This document shows positions 1 to 7,521 of a stretch of 52,867 nucleotides of DNA, piece by piece (the stretch's first letter is position 1; the number at the start of each line of letters is the position of its first letter). The position numbers and the translations under genes were made by a program. The notes under the pieces are model-generated. The model saw only the letters and a list, made by a program, of their open reading frames with translations, searched no databases and was not told the DNA's origin. The DNA is from Candidatus Gastranaerophilales bacterium (GTDB lineage: Bacteria > Cyanobacteriota > Vampirovibrionia > Gastranaerophilales > Gastranaerophilaceae). The DNA is taken from contig CALUPJ010000005.1 of the NCBI GenBank assembly GCA_944322555.1, forward strand, positions 1-52,867, in the 5' to 3' direction.

Positions 1-819
1 TTTTAACATCTTTCTTACAATATCACTTTGCGTATCCAGCATTTTACATACGGTTTCGATATTTGCAACTTTCTGCGACAAAATTGTATCTGCATTTGCG
101 ACTACATTACTTGAAACAGTTTGATAAGCTGATAATGCAGCTGAAGATGTACCCTGCATTAAGTTGCCCATAACGACGGCAGGAAGTCCGAACTCTCCCA
201 GATAAGGTGCAGCAGCCGTCATAATACCGCCCCAGCCGGACACTAATCCTGCAAGAGGCATAAGTATGTTTGCAGCACCTACGCCATAACCGTTTGCAGT
301 ACCAATTCCATATGCAGCCGTGCTTGCAATATCAGCAATACTGCCTATTCCCGATGCAAATCCGGTTGTAGCGCCGTCAGAAGAACCAAACCCGGACAGC
401 AAGTCACCAATTCCGGAAGCACCTCCTGTTGTATATCCGTTAGAACTTCTGTAACCGAAATTGGCGGCATAACCGCTCGGAAATCCCGAATAGTTACCCA
501 ATGTATTCACTCCAAATGAAGAATATGTTCCGGTAGTTCCGCCTGTTCCGCCTGAATATTGAGTCCAATATGATGTTCCGGGGATATTCATTGCCTGAGT
601 ACCGCCGAGAGTTGTCATAAAAGCAGACGGTGCAAATAGACTTGCAAGTTGATATAAAAATCCGCCTGCGGCTTCAAATCCCGTACCTGTACCGACTGAA
701 CCCGCAACGGTCAAATCTCTTAGTCTGTCATATGTTTCGTACAGCATAACTTTTGCATCGGAAGATGCTGCGCCAAATCTGTTTGCTATTACTAAATAAC
801 CGTCGTTTTTGTATGACAT
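1..819 (-). CDS. Gly/Ala/Ser-rich hypothetical protein, C-terminus cut by window edge
   Basis: Reading from an ATG at 819 toward the left edge gives 273 codons with no stop, so the gene runs off the window at its 3' end. The start has a good ribosome site (AAAGGAT, about 6 nt upstream). The protein has no signal peptide. Residues 1-40 look helical and charged. Residues 40-200 are rich in Gly, Ala, Ser, Thr and Tyr with short hydrophobic stretches, and the last visible 50 residues look helical again. It lies 76 nt downstream of the coiled-coil gene on the same strand and may be cotranscribed with it. I do not recognise the family. A surface or exported protein is an inference from composition and neighbours. 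Confidence 0.75.
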   Translation of the reverse strand, partial: MSYKNDGYLVIANRFGAASSDAKVMLYETYDRLRDLTVAGSVGTGTGFEAAGGFLYQLASLFAPSAFMTTLGGTQAMNIPGTSYWTQYSGGTGGTTGTYSSFGVNTLGNYSGFPSGYAANFGYRSSNGYTTGGASGIGDLLSGFGSSDGATTGFASGIGSIADIASTAAYGIGTANGYGVGAANILMPLAGLVSGWGGIMTAAAPYLGEFGLPAVVMGNLMQGTSSAALSAYQTVSSNVVANADTILSQKVANIETVCKMLDTQSDIVRKMLK

Positions 820-895
820 AGTTGTATCCTTTTGGGTTTGATGTTAAAAAACCTTTTAGTTTATTTACGAAAGTTCAGTTTATGCTGCTATCTTA

Positions 896-2512
896 TTAAC
901 CGCCGAATGTCTTAAAGGAGTCTTCAACATTATCTTTGACAACTTTAGATACTGCATCTATTTCCGTTGAAAGTGCATTTTGCTCGGTATCAAGCTGTTT
1001 CAGTCTCAATTCAAGCTGCTGGTCTTCCTGCTGTATCAGAGAGGTTTTAGCATTGATATCCTGAATCATTTTATCGTATTGTGCACTCTCATAATAATAT
1101 TGATTCATTGCATCCTGATAAGCATTATCATCAGTTACGGTTTCCATATTCAGTGTATATGTAATCGTATCATCGCCGAATCTGATAGATGTAAATCTGC
1201 CGCTGCCGTCAGTCTCCAATAAAGCTTTTTCGGTTTCTTCAATTTTTGTTCTGACATAAGTAGCATTATAATATGCCATTTTAGGCTGTCCATCAATATG
1301 GTTTATACCGGTGCCGCCGGCTGCGGAATCTGCTAAATCTTTATATGTTGTGAAATAAGTAATACCGTTTAATTTGAATGTATAGATACCGCCTTTGTAT
1401 TCGCCTGTATTCACATCAAAGCAATTTGCAATACTTGAATCAATACCCTGCGCTTCCATATCTTTTATAATTTGATTAATTTCAGCCATTTGATCCTCTG
1501 TAGGTTCGCTAATCGGTGTAAGCTCACAGTTACCGATATAGCTTGGTACACTAAGTGCATCATATGCAGCTTCTGCCAAATCCAGCAATGCCTTATTACT
1601 GTCCAGCTTTGCTTTTGCCTGCGCAAGTTCACCGTTATCACCCAAGACCTCATTAATATATTTCCAGGTAGCGCCTTCAGGTTTTTCGGTTCCTCCGATA
1701 TGATATACCGGAAGAATTGTTTGTGTTCCCGTTATACTACCCGTAAGATTTGCTAAATCAGAAGCAAAGGCTATTGTACCGTCTTGCGCATTATAATAAA
1801 CATCCGTCATATCAGGATTTACGGCATCTTTTTTCAAAGCTCCCGCCTGCACAAGTTTTTGAACCGCACTCAATACATTCGGATCCGGATTATCAGTATA
1901 ACTTACATAAGTCGTATTTTGCTCATTTCCTTCCGCATCTTTATACGTAACTGTATAGCTGTTATCATCAGGATTGTATGTACTGTTTGTAACATTTGTA
2001 CGGCTGCTGTTATCTGCGTAATATGTAAGACTTGAAATCTTTTGCTGTAAAGTCTGATATTCCGCTTCAGCTTCATCATATGCAGCCTGAGCATTTTGTA
2101 CATTTTCTAAAGCGGCCTGGATAGCTGCAATTTGTGTACTGTAATCTCCGGTCGGAATCTCTCCCGTAAATTGTACCTGCGGATCATTCATCTGTTTTTG
2201 CGAACCCGTATAAACATCAGCATAATAGTGGTGCGTAACAATATAGTTATAATCGGATTCAGGACTTGCTAATTGTTCCCAGCTGTCTATAGTGGATTCG
2301 TTGACACCATCTGTATAAGAATATTGCTGTTTTGTATAGTCTTGAGTACTTGGAGGTATGGGGACACTCAAACCTAACATTTGATTAAATAAATTAGCCG
2401 TTTGATTGGATAAAACGGTTCTTGCCTGATTTATTTGTTGTCCTTCATATTCACAGTTTGATTTTCGAGCAACCAGAGCTAAATATCTGGCTTGTGATGC
2501 TGCCATACCCAT
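896..2512 (-). CDS. Large coiled-coil protein, possible lineage-specific exported protein
   Basis: 538 residues, starting at an ATG with an AGGAG site 8 nt upstream. There is no signal peptide. The N-terminus (MGMAASQARYLALVARKS, then EYEGQQINQ) looks like an amphipathic helix. Residues about 125-165 and the last 80 residues are Gln/Glu/Ala-rich predicted coiled coils, flanking a Tyr/Thr/Asn-rich central part. It ends DNVEDSFKTFGG. A similar ending (SNVQEDFDFSLS) is found on the small helical protein at 41947-42375. The architecture recalls axial or needle-type export substrates, but I cannot name a family. The upstream region carries a bipartite motif shared with the EF-hand gene at 9285-9839. 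Confidence 0.85.
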   Translation of the reverse strand: MGMAASQARYLALVARKSNCEYEGQQINQARTVLSNQTANLFNQMLGLSVPIPPSTQDYTKQQYSYTDGVNESTIDSWEQLASPESDYNYIVTHHYYADVYTGSQKQMNDPQVQFTGEIPTGDYSTQIAAIQAALENVQNAQAAYDEAEAEYQTLQQKISSLTYYADNSSRTNVTNSTYNPDDNSYTVTYKDAEGNEQNTTYVSYTDNPDPNVLSAVQKLVQAGALKKDAVNPDMTDVYYNAQDGTIAFASDLANLTGSITGTQTILPVYHIGGTEKPEGATWKYINEVLGDNGELAQAKAKLDSNKALLDLAEAAYDALSVPSYIGNCELTPISEPTEDQMAEINQIIKDMEAQGIDSSIANCFDVNTGEYKGGIYTFKLNGITYFTTYKDLADSAAGGTGINHIDGQPKMAYYNATYVRTKIEETEKALLETDGSGRFTSIRFGDDTITYTLNMETVTDDNAYQDAMNQYYYESAQYDKMIQDINAKTSLIQQEDQQLELRLKQLDTEQNALSTEIDAVSKVVKDNVEDSFKTFGG

Positions 2513-2551
2513 AACGGTATCTCCTATAATTATATGTACTTCTATGATTGT

Positions 2552-2582
2552 TTTAATGGGATACTACTAAAAGTCAATCATT
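2552..2582 (-). promoter_or_regulatory. Bipartite promoter-like motif AATGATTGACTT-N12-CATTAAA
   Basis: On the minus strand the sequence reads AATGATTGACTT, 12 nt, CATTAAA, ending about 39 nt before the coiled-coil start. The same 19 bases with the same 12-nt gap occur before the EF-hand gene (9875-9905). TTGACT resembles a -35 box. The second half is not a standard -10, so this could be an alternative sigma site or a regulator site. Confidence 0.5.
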
Positions 2583-2708
2583 ATACTAATATTATATAGG
2601 ATTTTTACATTTTTTAACAAAATTAAAATTTAAAAATCATACTTTTAAACTATGCTCAGCTTGAAATATCATATATTTAATGTAGTTGTATAAATTAGCT
2701 TATTAAAG

Positions 2709-3548
2709 TTATACAGCATATTTTTCTAAAGAAACAAACCCGCTTAATGTATTACTGTCAGCAGTATAACTTCTTGTTTGAACTTTATCATCGCAATTAC
2801 CTTCAACGGTTTCAAACGAACCGTCTTTATTAACTTTTGTTACAATTCCGGTATGAGATTTACCGCCCTCTTTTTCTATCATAATGTCTCCTACTTTGAC
2901 ATTATCTGCGATAAACTTCGCTTTTTCGGATGCCGGCATTTCTGTATAACAATTATTCCGAATGCCCCAGTTTCTCAATTCGCTTACAGCAGAAGAGCCA
3001 AAAGAAGAAGGCAATTTGCTGCCGAATGTGTCTTTAGTAACTTTTGTTACAAAATCTGCACACCAGGCTTGTTTCTGACCATTTGAGAACAGGCGGTTGC
3101 CCTCTTTATCGGAGTTAACCTTGCCAACATAACTTTTTGCTTTTACTGCCAAATCTGATAATAATGAAAGATTGCCTGTTTCAGGAGTATTAGAAATTTT
3201 TGCGGATGAATCCGGCCAGAGGCTTGAAACAGTAAATTTTGTATTGCTTTGGAAATTATCCCAATTATAATCTTGTTTTAAAGACGAAAAATCCGTTAAT
3301 GAAAAATCAAATATGGAACTTGAAGCTACTGATTTTTGCCAGCTGTTTACGGAAGGAGAAGTAAAATTCCAATTAAAAGAAGAAGGCATAAATGAGTCAA
3401 ACATTGCAGGAAAATTCCAATTGCCAAAAAGTGAGGAATTAAAAAATGACGGCATATTCCAACACGAAAACATCGGGGTAAAGTTAAGATTTATCCCGCT
3501 CGTAAAATTCAGCATATTTAGATTTGTAAAGGGGTTGTAAAATGTCAT
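2709..3548 (-). CDS. CHAP-domain (NlpC/P60-like) cysteine peptidase/amidase with Asn/Phe/Trp-rich leader
   Basis: 279 residues. The C-terminal half is a CHAP-type papain-fold domain: Cys163 in QAWCADFV, His232 in KSHTGIV and Glu249/Asn251 in TVEGNC form the expected catalytic set. Such domains cleave peptidoglycan peptides or act as amidases. Residues 1-115 are unlike any export signal: they are crowded with Asn, Phe, Trp, Ser, Met and Pro, with recurring NWNF/FNxxxF patterns and almost no charge. There is no Sec signal peptide although the substrate should be outside the membrane, so the leader may be an export or targeting region (inference). A good Shine-Dalgarno (AAGGA) precedes the ATG. 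The lytic transglycosylase gene lies just upstream but behind its own terminator. Confidence 0.85.
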   Translation of the reverse strand: MTFYNPFTNLNMLNFTSGINLNFTPMFSCWNMPSFFNSSLFGNWNFPAMFDSFMPSSFNWNFTSPSVNSWQKSVASSSIFDFSLTDFSSLKQDYNWDNFQSNTKFTVSSLWPDSSAKISNTPETGNLSLLSDLAVKAKSYVGKVNSDKEGNRLFSNGQKQAWCADFVTKVTKDTFGSKLPSSFGSSAVSELRNWGIRNNCYTEMPASEKAKFIADNVKVGDIMIEKEGGKSHTGIVTKVNKDGSFETVEGNCDDKVQTRSYTADSNTLSGFVSLEKYAV

Positions 3549-3563
3549 GACTTATATCCTTAA

Positions 3564-3576
3564 ATATATAAAGTAT
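3564..3576 (-). promoter_or_regulatory. Shared promoter-like element ATACTTTATATAT
   Basis: On the minus strand this 13-nt element ends 15 nt before the CHAP gene start. The identical 13 nt lie, in the same orientation to their genes, before the transglutaminase-like gene (9984-9996) and the small helical protein gene (42404-42416). The TATATAT part could serve as a -10 box. Confidence 0.4.
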
Positions 3577-3625
3577 ATACTTAAAGAATAATTGCCTTTT
3601 TGTTACAAATATTTACACTAATAAC

Positions 3626-3658
3626 AAAAGAGCCCGGATAAAATAACCGGACTCTTTT
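3626..3658 (-). terminator. Rho-independent terminator of the lytic transglycosylase gene
   Basis: AAAAGAG pairs with CTCTTTT and CCGG with CCGG, with one internal mismatch and a 9-nt loop. On the minus strand it is followed by a T-rich stretch and lies 20 nt after the stop at 3679. Confidence 0.75.
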
Positions 3659-3678
3659 AAATTCCACATATTCTATAA

Positions 3679-4293
3679 TTATAAGATTTCCATTACAGGA
3701 TCCGAATGTTTGACTTCGGGTATTTCTCTTAAATTTGGCAACTCAAGCTGTTTCGGAGCATTTTTAGCCTCGGATTCCTGCTCAGGCATTTGAGCTTTTG
3801 CTTGTTTTACCTTGACTATAACCGGGTCGGGATTAACTTTCTGACGATTATATTCTAGCATAATCTGGTTTACAAACCTCTTTGTTTCGCTGTAAGGAGG
3901 TATTGTACCGCCGAATTTCTTTACATTTCCCGGACCTGCATTATATGCTGCCAGAGCAAGTTCTGTTGAGCCGAACATTTTATACATCATTTTGTAATAT
4001 GTAAGACCCGCTTTTATGTTTTCACTCAAATAATACGGATTAAACCCCATTCTCTTGGCGGTGGAAGGAAGTAATTGAAACACCCCGACCGCACCATACG
4101 GGCTCTTTAATTCATGTTTAAAACCTGATTCTTTTTTTGCTATACTAAGTGCCAGTGCAGGATCAACATTCATCTCCAGTGAATGCTTTACAATGGTTTC
4201 TTTAATTACGCTTTCCGGCGTGGGAGCAGCTTGAACCCTAACGCACAGCAAAGTTAGCAATGCAATAGTTGTTAAGACTGTTTTTCTAATCAT
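3679..4293 (-). CDS. Secreted lytic transglycosylase, SLT/LysM-type GH23 domain
   Basis: 204 residues with a Sec signal peptide (basic MIRK, hydrophobic core, cut near VQA-AP at residue 22). The domain has the GH23 signatures: catalytic Glu55 in IAKKESGF, GAVGVFQL at 67-74 and AAYNAGPG at 115-122. It should cleave the MurNAc-GlcNAc bond of peptidoglycan in the periplasm, giving anhydro-muropeptides. Residues after 150 are a Lys/Pro/Gln-rich tail with no recognised domain. The start ATG has AAGAGG upstream. Small Slt enzymes like this often open the wall for secretion or flagellar assembly. A role with the CHAP protein or the rod proteins is only suggested by proximity. Confidence 0.93.
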   Translation of the reverse strand: MIRKTVLTTIALLTLLCVRVQAAPTPESVIKETIVKHSLEMNVDPALALSIAKKESGFKHELKSPYGAVGVFQLLPSTAKRMGFNPYYLSENIKAGLTYYKMMYKMFGSTELALAAYNAGPGNVKKFGGTIPPYSETKRFVNQIMLEYNRQKVNPDPVIVKVKQAKAQMPEQESEAKNAPKQLELPNLREIPEVKHSDPVMEIL

Positions 4294-4605
4294 TGAAATC
4301 CTCTTATTATTGTAAATTGGATTCTGTATACTATTCTAAAAATCCTCCCTACGGTTTCGCTTTGTTCTCGTTTGGCTCCTATCAAAGCGTCTTTCCTAAA
4401 TTTTTTGTACCTAATCCTCGCATCCTGCCTGTTTTAGAAACACATGCTCAAAAAACTTGTTAGGCGACTATCTCTGTTATTCCCCGCACTCCGGCTTGGA
4501 TAAATAATTATACAGAATTTATGTCATGCATATTCTAATACAAAAAAAATAAAATTTCAACCCTAATCTTGGATTTCGTACGCTTAATAGCCCAACAGAT
4601 GAAGT
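4294..4605. other. 312-bp gap with a GC-richer, structured block of unknown nature
   Basis: No ORF with coding character is seen. About 4341-4505 is clearly richer in GC than the flanks. It contains a perfect 7-bp inverted repeat, CGCTTTG (4358-4364) with CAAAGCG (4383-4389), around an 18-nt loop, and GC-rich runs such as CCCCGCACTCCGGC. The flanks are plain AT-rich DNA. It could be an intergenic repeat or a small RNA (more likely on the minus strand, where no long pyrimidine runs occur). I see no second copy in the window and do not recognise it. Confidence 0.4.
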
Positions 4606-4935
4606 CTATACTACACTGAAATGTCTGTTTAAAATTCTGCGTTTATTAGCTCTAAAATCCATTTCACTAACAAACAAATTCAAAGTTTTGTCCATTTCCA
4701 TAAAGTTGAGAAGTGTAAATATATTTGTCGGGATGTTAAAAAGTGATATCGATTTAAGATTTTTGAGCATTTCTATAAAATCTATTGTACAATTATCAAC
4801 ATATGCTAAATCTATTCCGATATTTAAATGAGAATATTCCCTTATTTCATCATAAATACGCAAAGAATTATAACCATCCAAACTGGGGCTGAGCGGGGTT
4901 AATATACAAAAATTTTCGGATGTTCTAATCTCCAT
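4606..4935 (-). CDS. STAS-like (anti-anti-sigma fold) small protein
   Basis: 109 residues. The pattern of a beta strand (LNIGIDLAYVDN), a Cys-Thr-Ile turn, a helix (FIEMLKNLKS), a strand (ISLFNIP) and a helix (IFTLLNFMEMDKTLNLF) matches the STAS fold of anti-sigma factor antagonists. The usual DSSG phosphorylation motif is replaced by NCTID, with no obvious phospho-serine, so partner switching by phosphorylation is doubtful. There is no Shine-Dalgarno. A TAGAAT box lies 6 nt before the ATG, so the mRNA may be leaderless. It sits downstream of purA on the same strand, probably as its own transcript. Fold assignment is moderate; function is unknown. Confidence 0.6.
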   Translation of the reverse strand: MEIRTSENFCILTPLSPSLDGYNSLRIYDEIREYSHLNIGIDLAYVDNCTIDFIEMLKNLKSISLFNIPTNIFTLLNFMEMDKTLNLFVSEMDFRANKRRILNRHFSVV

Positions 4936-4946
4936 ATAAATATTCT

Positions 4947-4993
4947 AGATTTTTATTCATAAAATATGAATTACCATAATTTATGAAAAATCT
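4947..4993 (-). terminator. Possible terminator hairpin after purA
   Basis: TTTATGAAAAATCT pairs with AGATTTTT-CATAAA across a 3-nt bulge. It lies 18 nt beyond the purA stop and before the STAS-like gene. The stem is AT-rich and the T-tract is short, so the call is weak. Confidence 0.4.
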
Positions 4994-5010
4994 ATAACTT
5001 TATGGTGATT

Positions 5011-6285
5011 TCAGATGAATATAGTTTGTTCCCTGTCAGGGCCTACACTTACAATGCCTATCGGCGCCCCTATCAAATCTTCAACCTTTGCAATATACTT
5101 TTTGGCATTTTCAGGCATATCTTCATAATTTCTGATGTCAGCCAGAGACGTCTTCCAACCAGGCATTGTTTCATATATAGGTTCCAAATACTTGTGTATA
5201 AAAACATCGGTTGGATATGATGTATAAACTTTATCATTTCTGCAATCTTTATAAGCAGTGCATATTTTTATTTCATCAAAATCATCAAAAACATCTATTT
5301 TGGTCAATGCAACTTTTGTAATTCCGCCTACAAGCACCGCATATTTCATAATAACGGCATCAAACCAGCCGCACCTTCTTGGACGTCCTGTAGTAACACC
5401 GAATTCATGCCCTACCTGACGGATTTGTTCCCCGACTTCATCCGTTAATTCAGTTACAAAAGGCCCTTCACCGACTCTTGTAACATAAGCTTTTGAAACT
5501 CCGACAATCTCATTTATCATAGAGGGGCCGTAACCGCTTCCTACAGCAGCCCCGCCGCCAATCGGATTTGAGCTTGTTACAAACGGATATGTACCGTAGT
5601 CAACATCAAGCATAACACCCTGCGCACCTTCAAACAGTATGGTTCTGTCTTTGTAGCGGTTTAACAAATCCTGCCAGTCAAAACATACATATGGCTTAAA
5701 TAGTTCAGCATATTTCTCACAAAGAGAAATGATACATTCTTTTGTATATTCTTCAAGACCGTACACATGTTTCAATGTCTTATTTTTTACCGGTAATATA
5801 ATATCCAGTTTTTCACTCAAGGCTTCGTAAGAGTATAAATCCTGAATTTTTAACCCCATTCTTGCTATCTTGTCCGCATAAGTTGGACCTATACCTTTTC
5901 GGGTTGTGCCAATTTTCCCTTTACCCGCATGAGACTCGCTGTACCCGTCCGCTTCTATGTGATACGGCATTGTAATAGAAGCTAGAGGGGAAATTTTTAA
6001 ATTCTTAAAACTTACTCCTTCCGCTCTAAGTTCATTTAATTCCCTCTCAAAAGATTCCGGATGAATAACTGTTCCGGCTCCTATAAAACATATTGTATCG
6101 TCATTAAGTATGCCGGAAGGTATTATATGAAATTTGTAAGTTTTACCTTCTGTTACAACCGTATGACCGGCATTGCATCCTCCCTGATATCTTATTATCA
6201 TATCAGCATTTTCAGCCAGTAAGTCCGTTATCTTCGCTTTGCCCTCATCTCCCCATTGGGCGCCTATAACAACCGTATTTTTCAA
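5011..6285 (-). CDS. purA: Adenylosuccinate synthetase
   Basis: 424 residues, the full family length. It catalyses GTP-dependent condensation of IMP and aspartate, the first committed step to AMP. Catalytic Asp13 (AQWGDEGK) and His41 (CNAGHTVV) are in place, as are GTTRKGIGPTYADK and TTGRPRRCGWFD. One small change is visible: the usual GDEGKGK reads GDEGKAK. The start is a TTG at 6285, supported by AAGGA 7 nt upstream and by alignment of the N-terminus with the family; there is no nearby ATG. It is the last gene of an apparent unit nfnA - small Cys protein - purA, with gaps of 10 and 31 nt. Confidence 0.97.
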   Translation of the reverse strand: MKNTVVIGAQWGDEGKAKITDLLAENADMIIRYQGGCNAGHTVVTEGKTYKFHIIPSGILNDDTICFIGAGTVIHPESFERELNELRAEGVSFKNLKISPLASITMPYHIEADGYSESHAGKGKIGTTRKGIGPTYADKIARMGLKIQDLYSYEALSEKLDIILPVKNKTLKHVYGLEEYTKECIISLCEKYAELFKPYVCFDWQDLLNRYKDRTILFEGAQGVMLDVDYGTYPFVTSSNPIGGGAAVGSGYGPSMINEIVGVSKAYVTRVGEGPFVTELTDEVGEQIRQVGHEFGVTTGRPRRCGWFDAVIMKYAVLVGGITKVALTKIDVFDDFDEIKICTAYKDCRNDKVYTSYPTDVFIHKYLEPIYETMPGWKTSLADIRNYEDMPENAKKYIAKVEDLIGAPIGIVSVGPDREQTIFI

Positions 6286-6316
6286 AATATTTCCTTTTTA
6301 AGTCCCTGTATTAAAA

Positions 6317-6526
6317 TTACCCTTGATTTTGTTGTGCCTGGCGAGCCTTAGCCTGTTTTGCCTGGACATCCAGCATAGAATTATGCGCCATCATATAAAC
6401 GGAGCATATTTTATAATTCTTCAAATACCAGGCGCAGTTTTCCTGCATACATACAATCTCAACCTGCGAACCTACACTCATAAGTGGACATAACGGTATT
6501 GCTTTCTCTTGTTCTCTGGGTCCCAT
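6317..6526 (-). CDS. Small four-cysteine protein, possible metal-binding
   Basis: 69 residues with a strong ribosome site (AGGAG). Four Cys at 13 (PLCPLMS), 26, 31 (ENCAWY) and 41 (KICSV) could bind zinc or an iron-sulfur cluster. The CPLMS...C....CAWY pattern resembles small conserved bacterial proteins of unknown function. The C-terminus is a Lys/Ala/Gln helix. It lies 10 nt downstream of nfnA and 31 nt upstream of purA, so it is probably cotranscribed with both. Function is unknown; a redox link to NfnA is conceivable but unsupported. Confidence 0.75.
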   Translation of the reverse strand: MGPREQEKAIPLCPLMSVGSQVEIVCMQENCAWYLKNYKICSVYMMAHNSMLDVQAKQAKARQAQQNQG

Positions 6527-6536
6527 TTATTATCTC

Positions 6537-7373
6537 CTATTTATTCATTTTCAACAAATTGCAATTTTCATCACGTTTGCGTTCTATATCTTTATAAATC
6601 TTCGTTCTGTTAATAACTTCATCAAAATCGATTTCATGAGCATTAAAATCCGGTCCGTCCACGCAGGCAAACTTGGTTTCTCCGCCTACTGTCAGTCTGC
6701 ATGCACCGCACATGCCGGTACCATCTACCATAATAGGATTCATGCTTGCTTCGGTGTATATTCCTTTGCCTCTTGTCATGTCCGCAACAGCACGCATCAT
6801 AGGCATCGGCCCTACTGCTATTGCGTAATCAACTTTTTCTGAATTTATAATTCTTTCCAAAACTTGTGTTACAAACCCTTTTTCACCTAACGAACCGTCA
6901 TCCGTTGTTATAAAGAGCTCGTCACAGGCATTCTTCATCTTATCCTGCCAAAAAATTAAATCCTTTGTTCTGGCTCCCATAACCATGTAAACTTTATTTC
7001 CGGCTTCTTTGAAAGCCTTTGCAATCAGGTAACACGGAGCAGCACCGTAACCGCCGGCTAAACAGACAACAGTCCCATATTTTTTTATATGTGTCGGCTG
7101 CCCGAGAGGCCCGACAAGGTCAACAAGCTCGTCACCCTCATTAAGCTGCGCAAGTTTCTTTGTAGAATAACCTACCGCCATAAATACCAGCGTCAAAGAG
7201 CCTTTTTCTTTATCAACATCAGCTATTGTCAAAGGAACTCTTTCGCCGTCCTTTTCGGCTCTGAATATAATGAACTGCCCGGCTCTGGCATTTCTCACAA
7301 CATAAGGAGCTTCAACCGTAATCTCGTATTGATTTGTACAAAGCTCTTTTTTTGATAATATTTTATAGCTCAT
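6537..7373 (-). CDS. nfnA: Ferredoxin-NADP+ reductase type subunit (NfnA/SudB-like)
   Basis: 278 residues, matching the small subunit of NADH-dependent ferredoxin:NADP+ oxidoreductase and sulfide dehydrogenase. The order is an FAD-binding barrel (residues 1-95), a nucleotide-binding domain beginning VVCLAGGYGAAPC (102-114), and a C-terminal [2Fe-2S] site: Cys222 and Cys225 in MCGACR and Cys237, with Asp217 placed as the fourth ligand as known for NfnA. The partner NfnB (glutamate synthase small-subunit-like) is normally the next gene but is absent here, so it must be encoded elsewhere or this subunit pairs differently. A good promoter precedes it (7400-7428). Confidence 0.9.
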   Translation of the reverse strand: MSYKILSKKELCTNQYEITVEAPYVVRNARAGQFIIFRAEKDGERVPLTIADVDKEKGSLTLVFMAVGYSTKKLAQLNEGDELVDLVGPLGQPTHIKKYGTVVCLAGGYGAAPCYLIAKAFKEAGNKVYMVMGARTKDLIFWQDKMKNACDELFITTDDGSLGEKGFVTQVLERIINSEKVDYAIAVGPMPMMRAVADMTRGKGIYTEASMNPIMVDGTGMCGACRLTVGGETKFACVDGPDFNAHEIDFDEVINRTKIYKDIERKRDENCNLLKMNK

Positions 7374-7399
7374 AAAAAAGCTCCTCTTTCATAATGAAT

Positions 7400-7428
7400 A
7401 TAATATCACAAATATAATATACACTCAA
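7400..7428 (-). promoter_or_regulatory. Sigma70-type promoter of the nfnA unit
   Basis: On the minus strand: TTGAGT, 17 nt, TATTAT, with TGA directly before the -10 (extended -10). Confidence 0.65.
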
Positions 7429-7486
7429 TAGAAAAGTTTATTTCCGTAACAAATATCTTAAAATTAATTATTCTCTATTTTTTATT

Positions 7487-7495
7487 TGATATAAT
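7487..7495 (+). promoter_or_regulatory. Extended -10 promoter of the wecA-like gene
   Basis: TGATATAAT fits the TGn-TATAAT extended -10 and lies 26 nt before the start at 7522. No good -35 box is seen. Confidence 0.6.
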
Positions 7496-7521
7496 ATTAG
7501 TAATAAATCAGGGAAGGCAAT

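Noticed and set aside
4294..4605. Riboswitch upstream of the lytic transglycosylase or the STAS-like gene
   Set aside because: I could not match any known riboswitch core, and neither neighbouring gene is a typical target.
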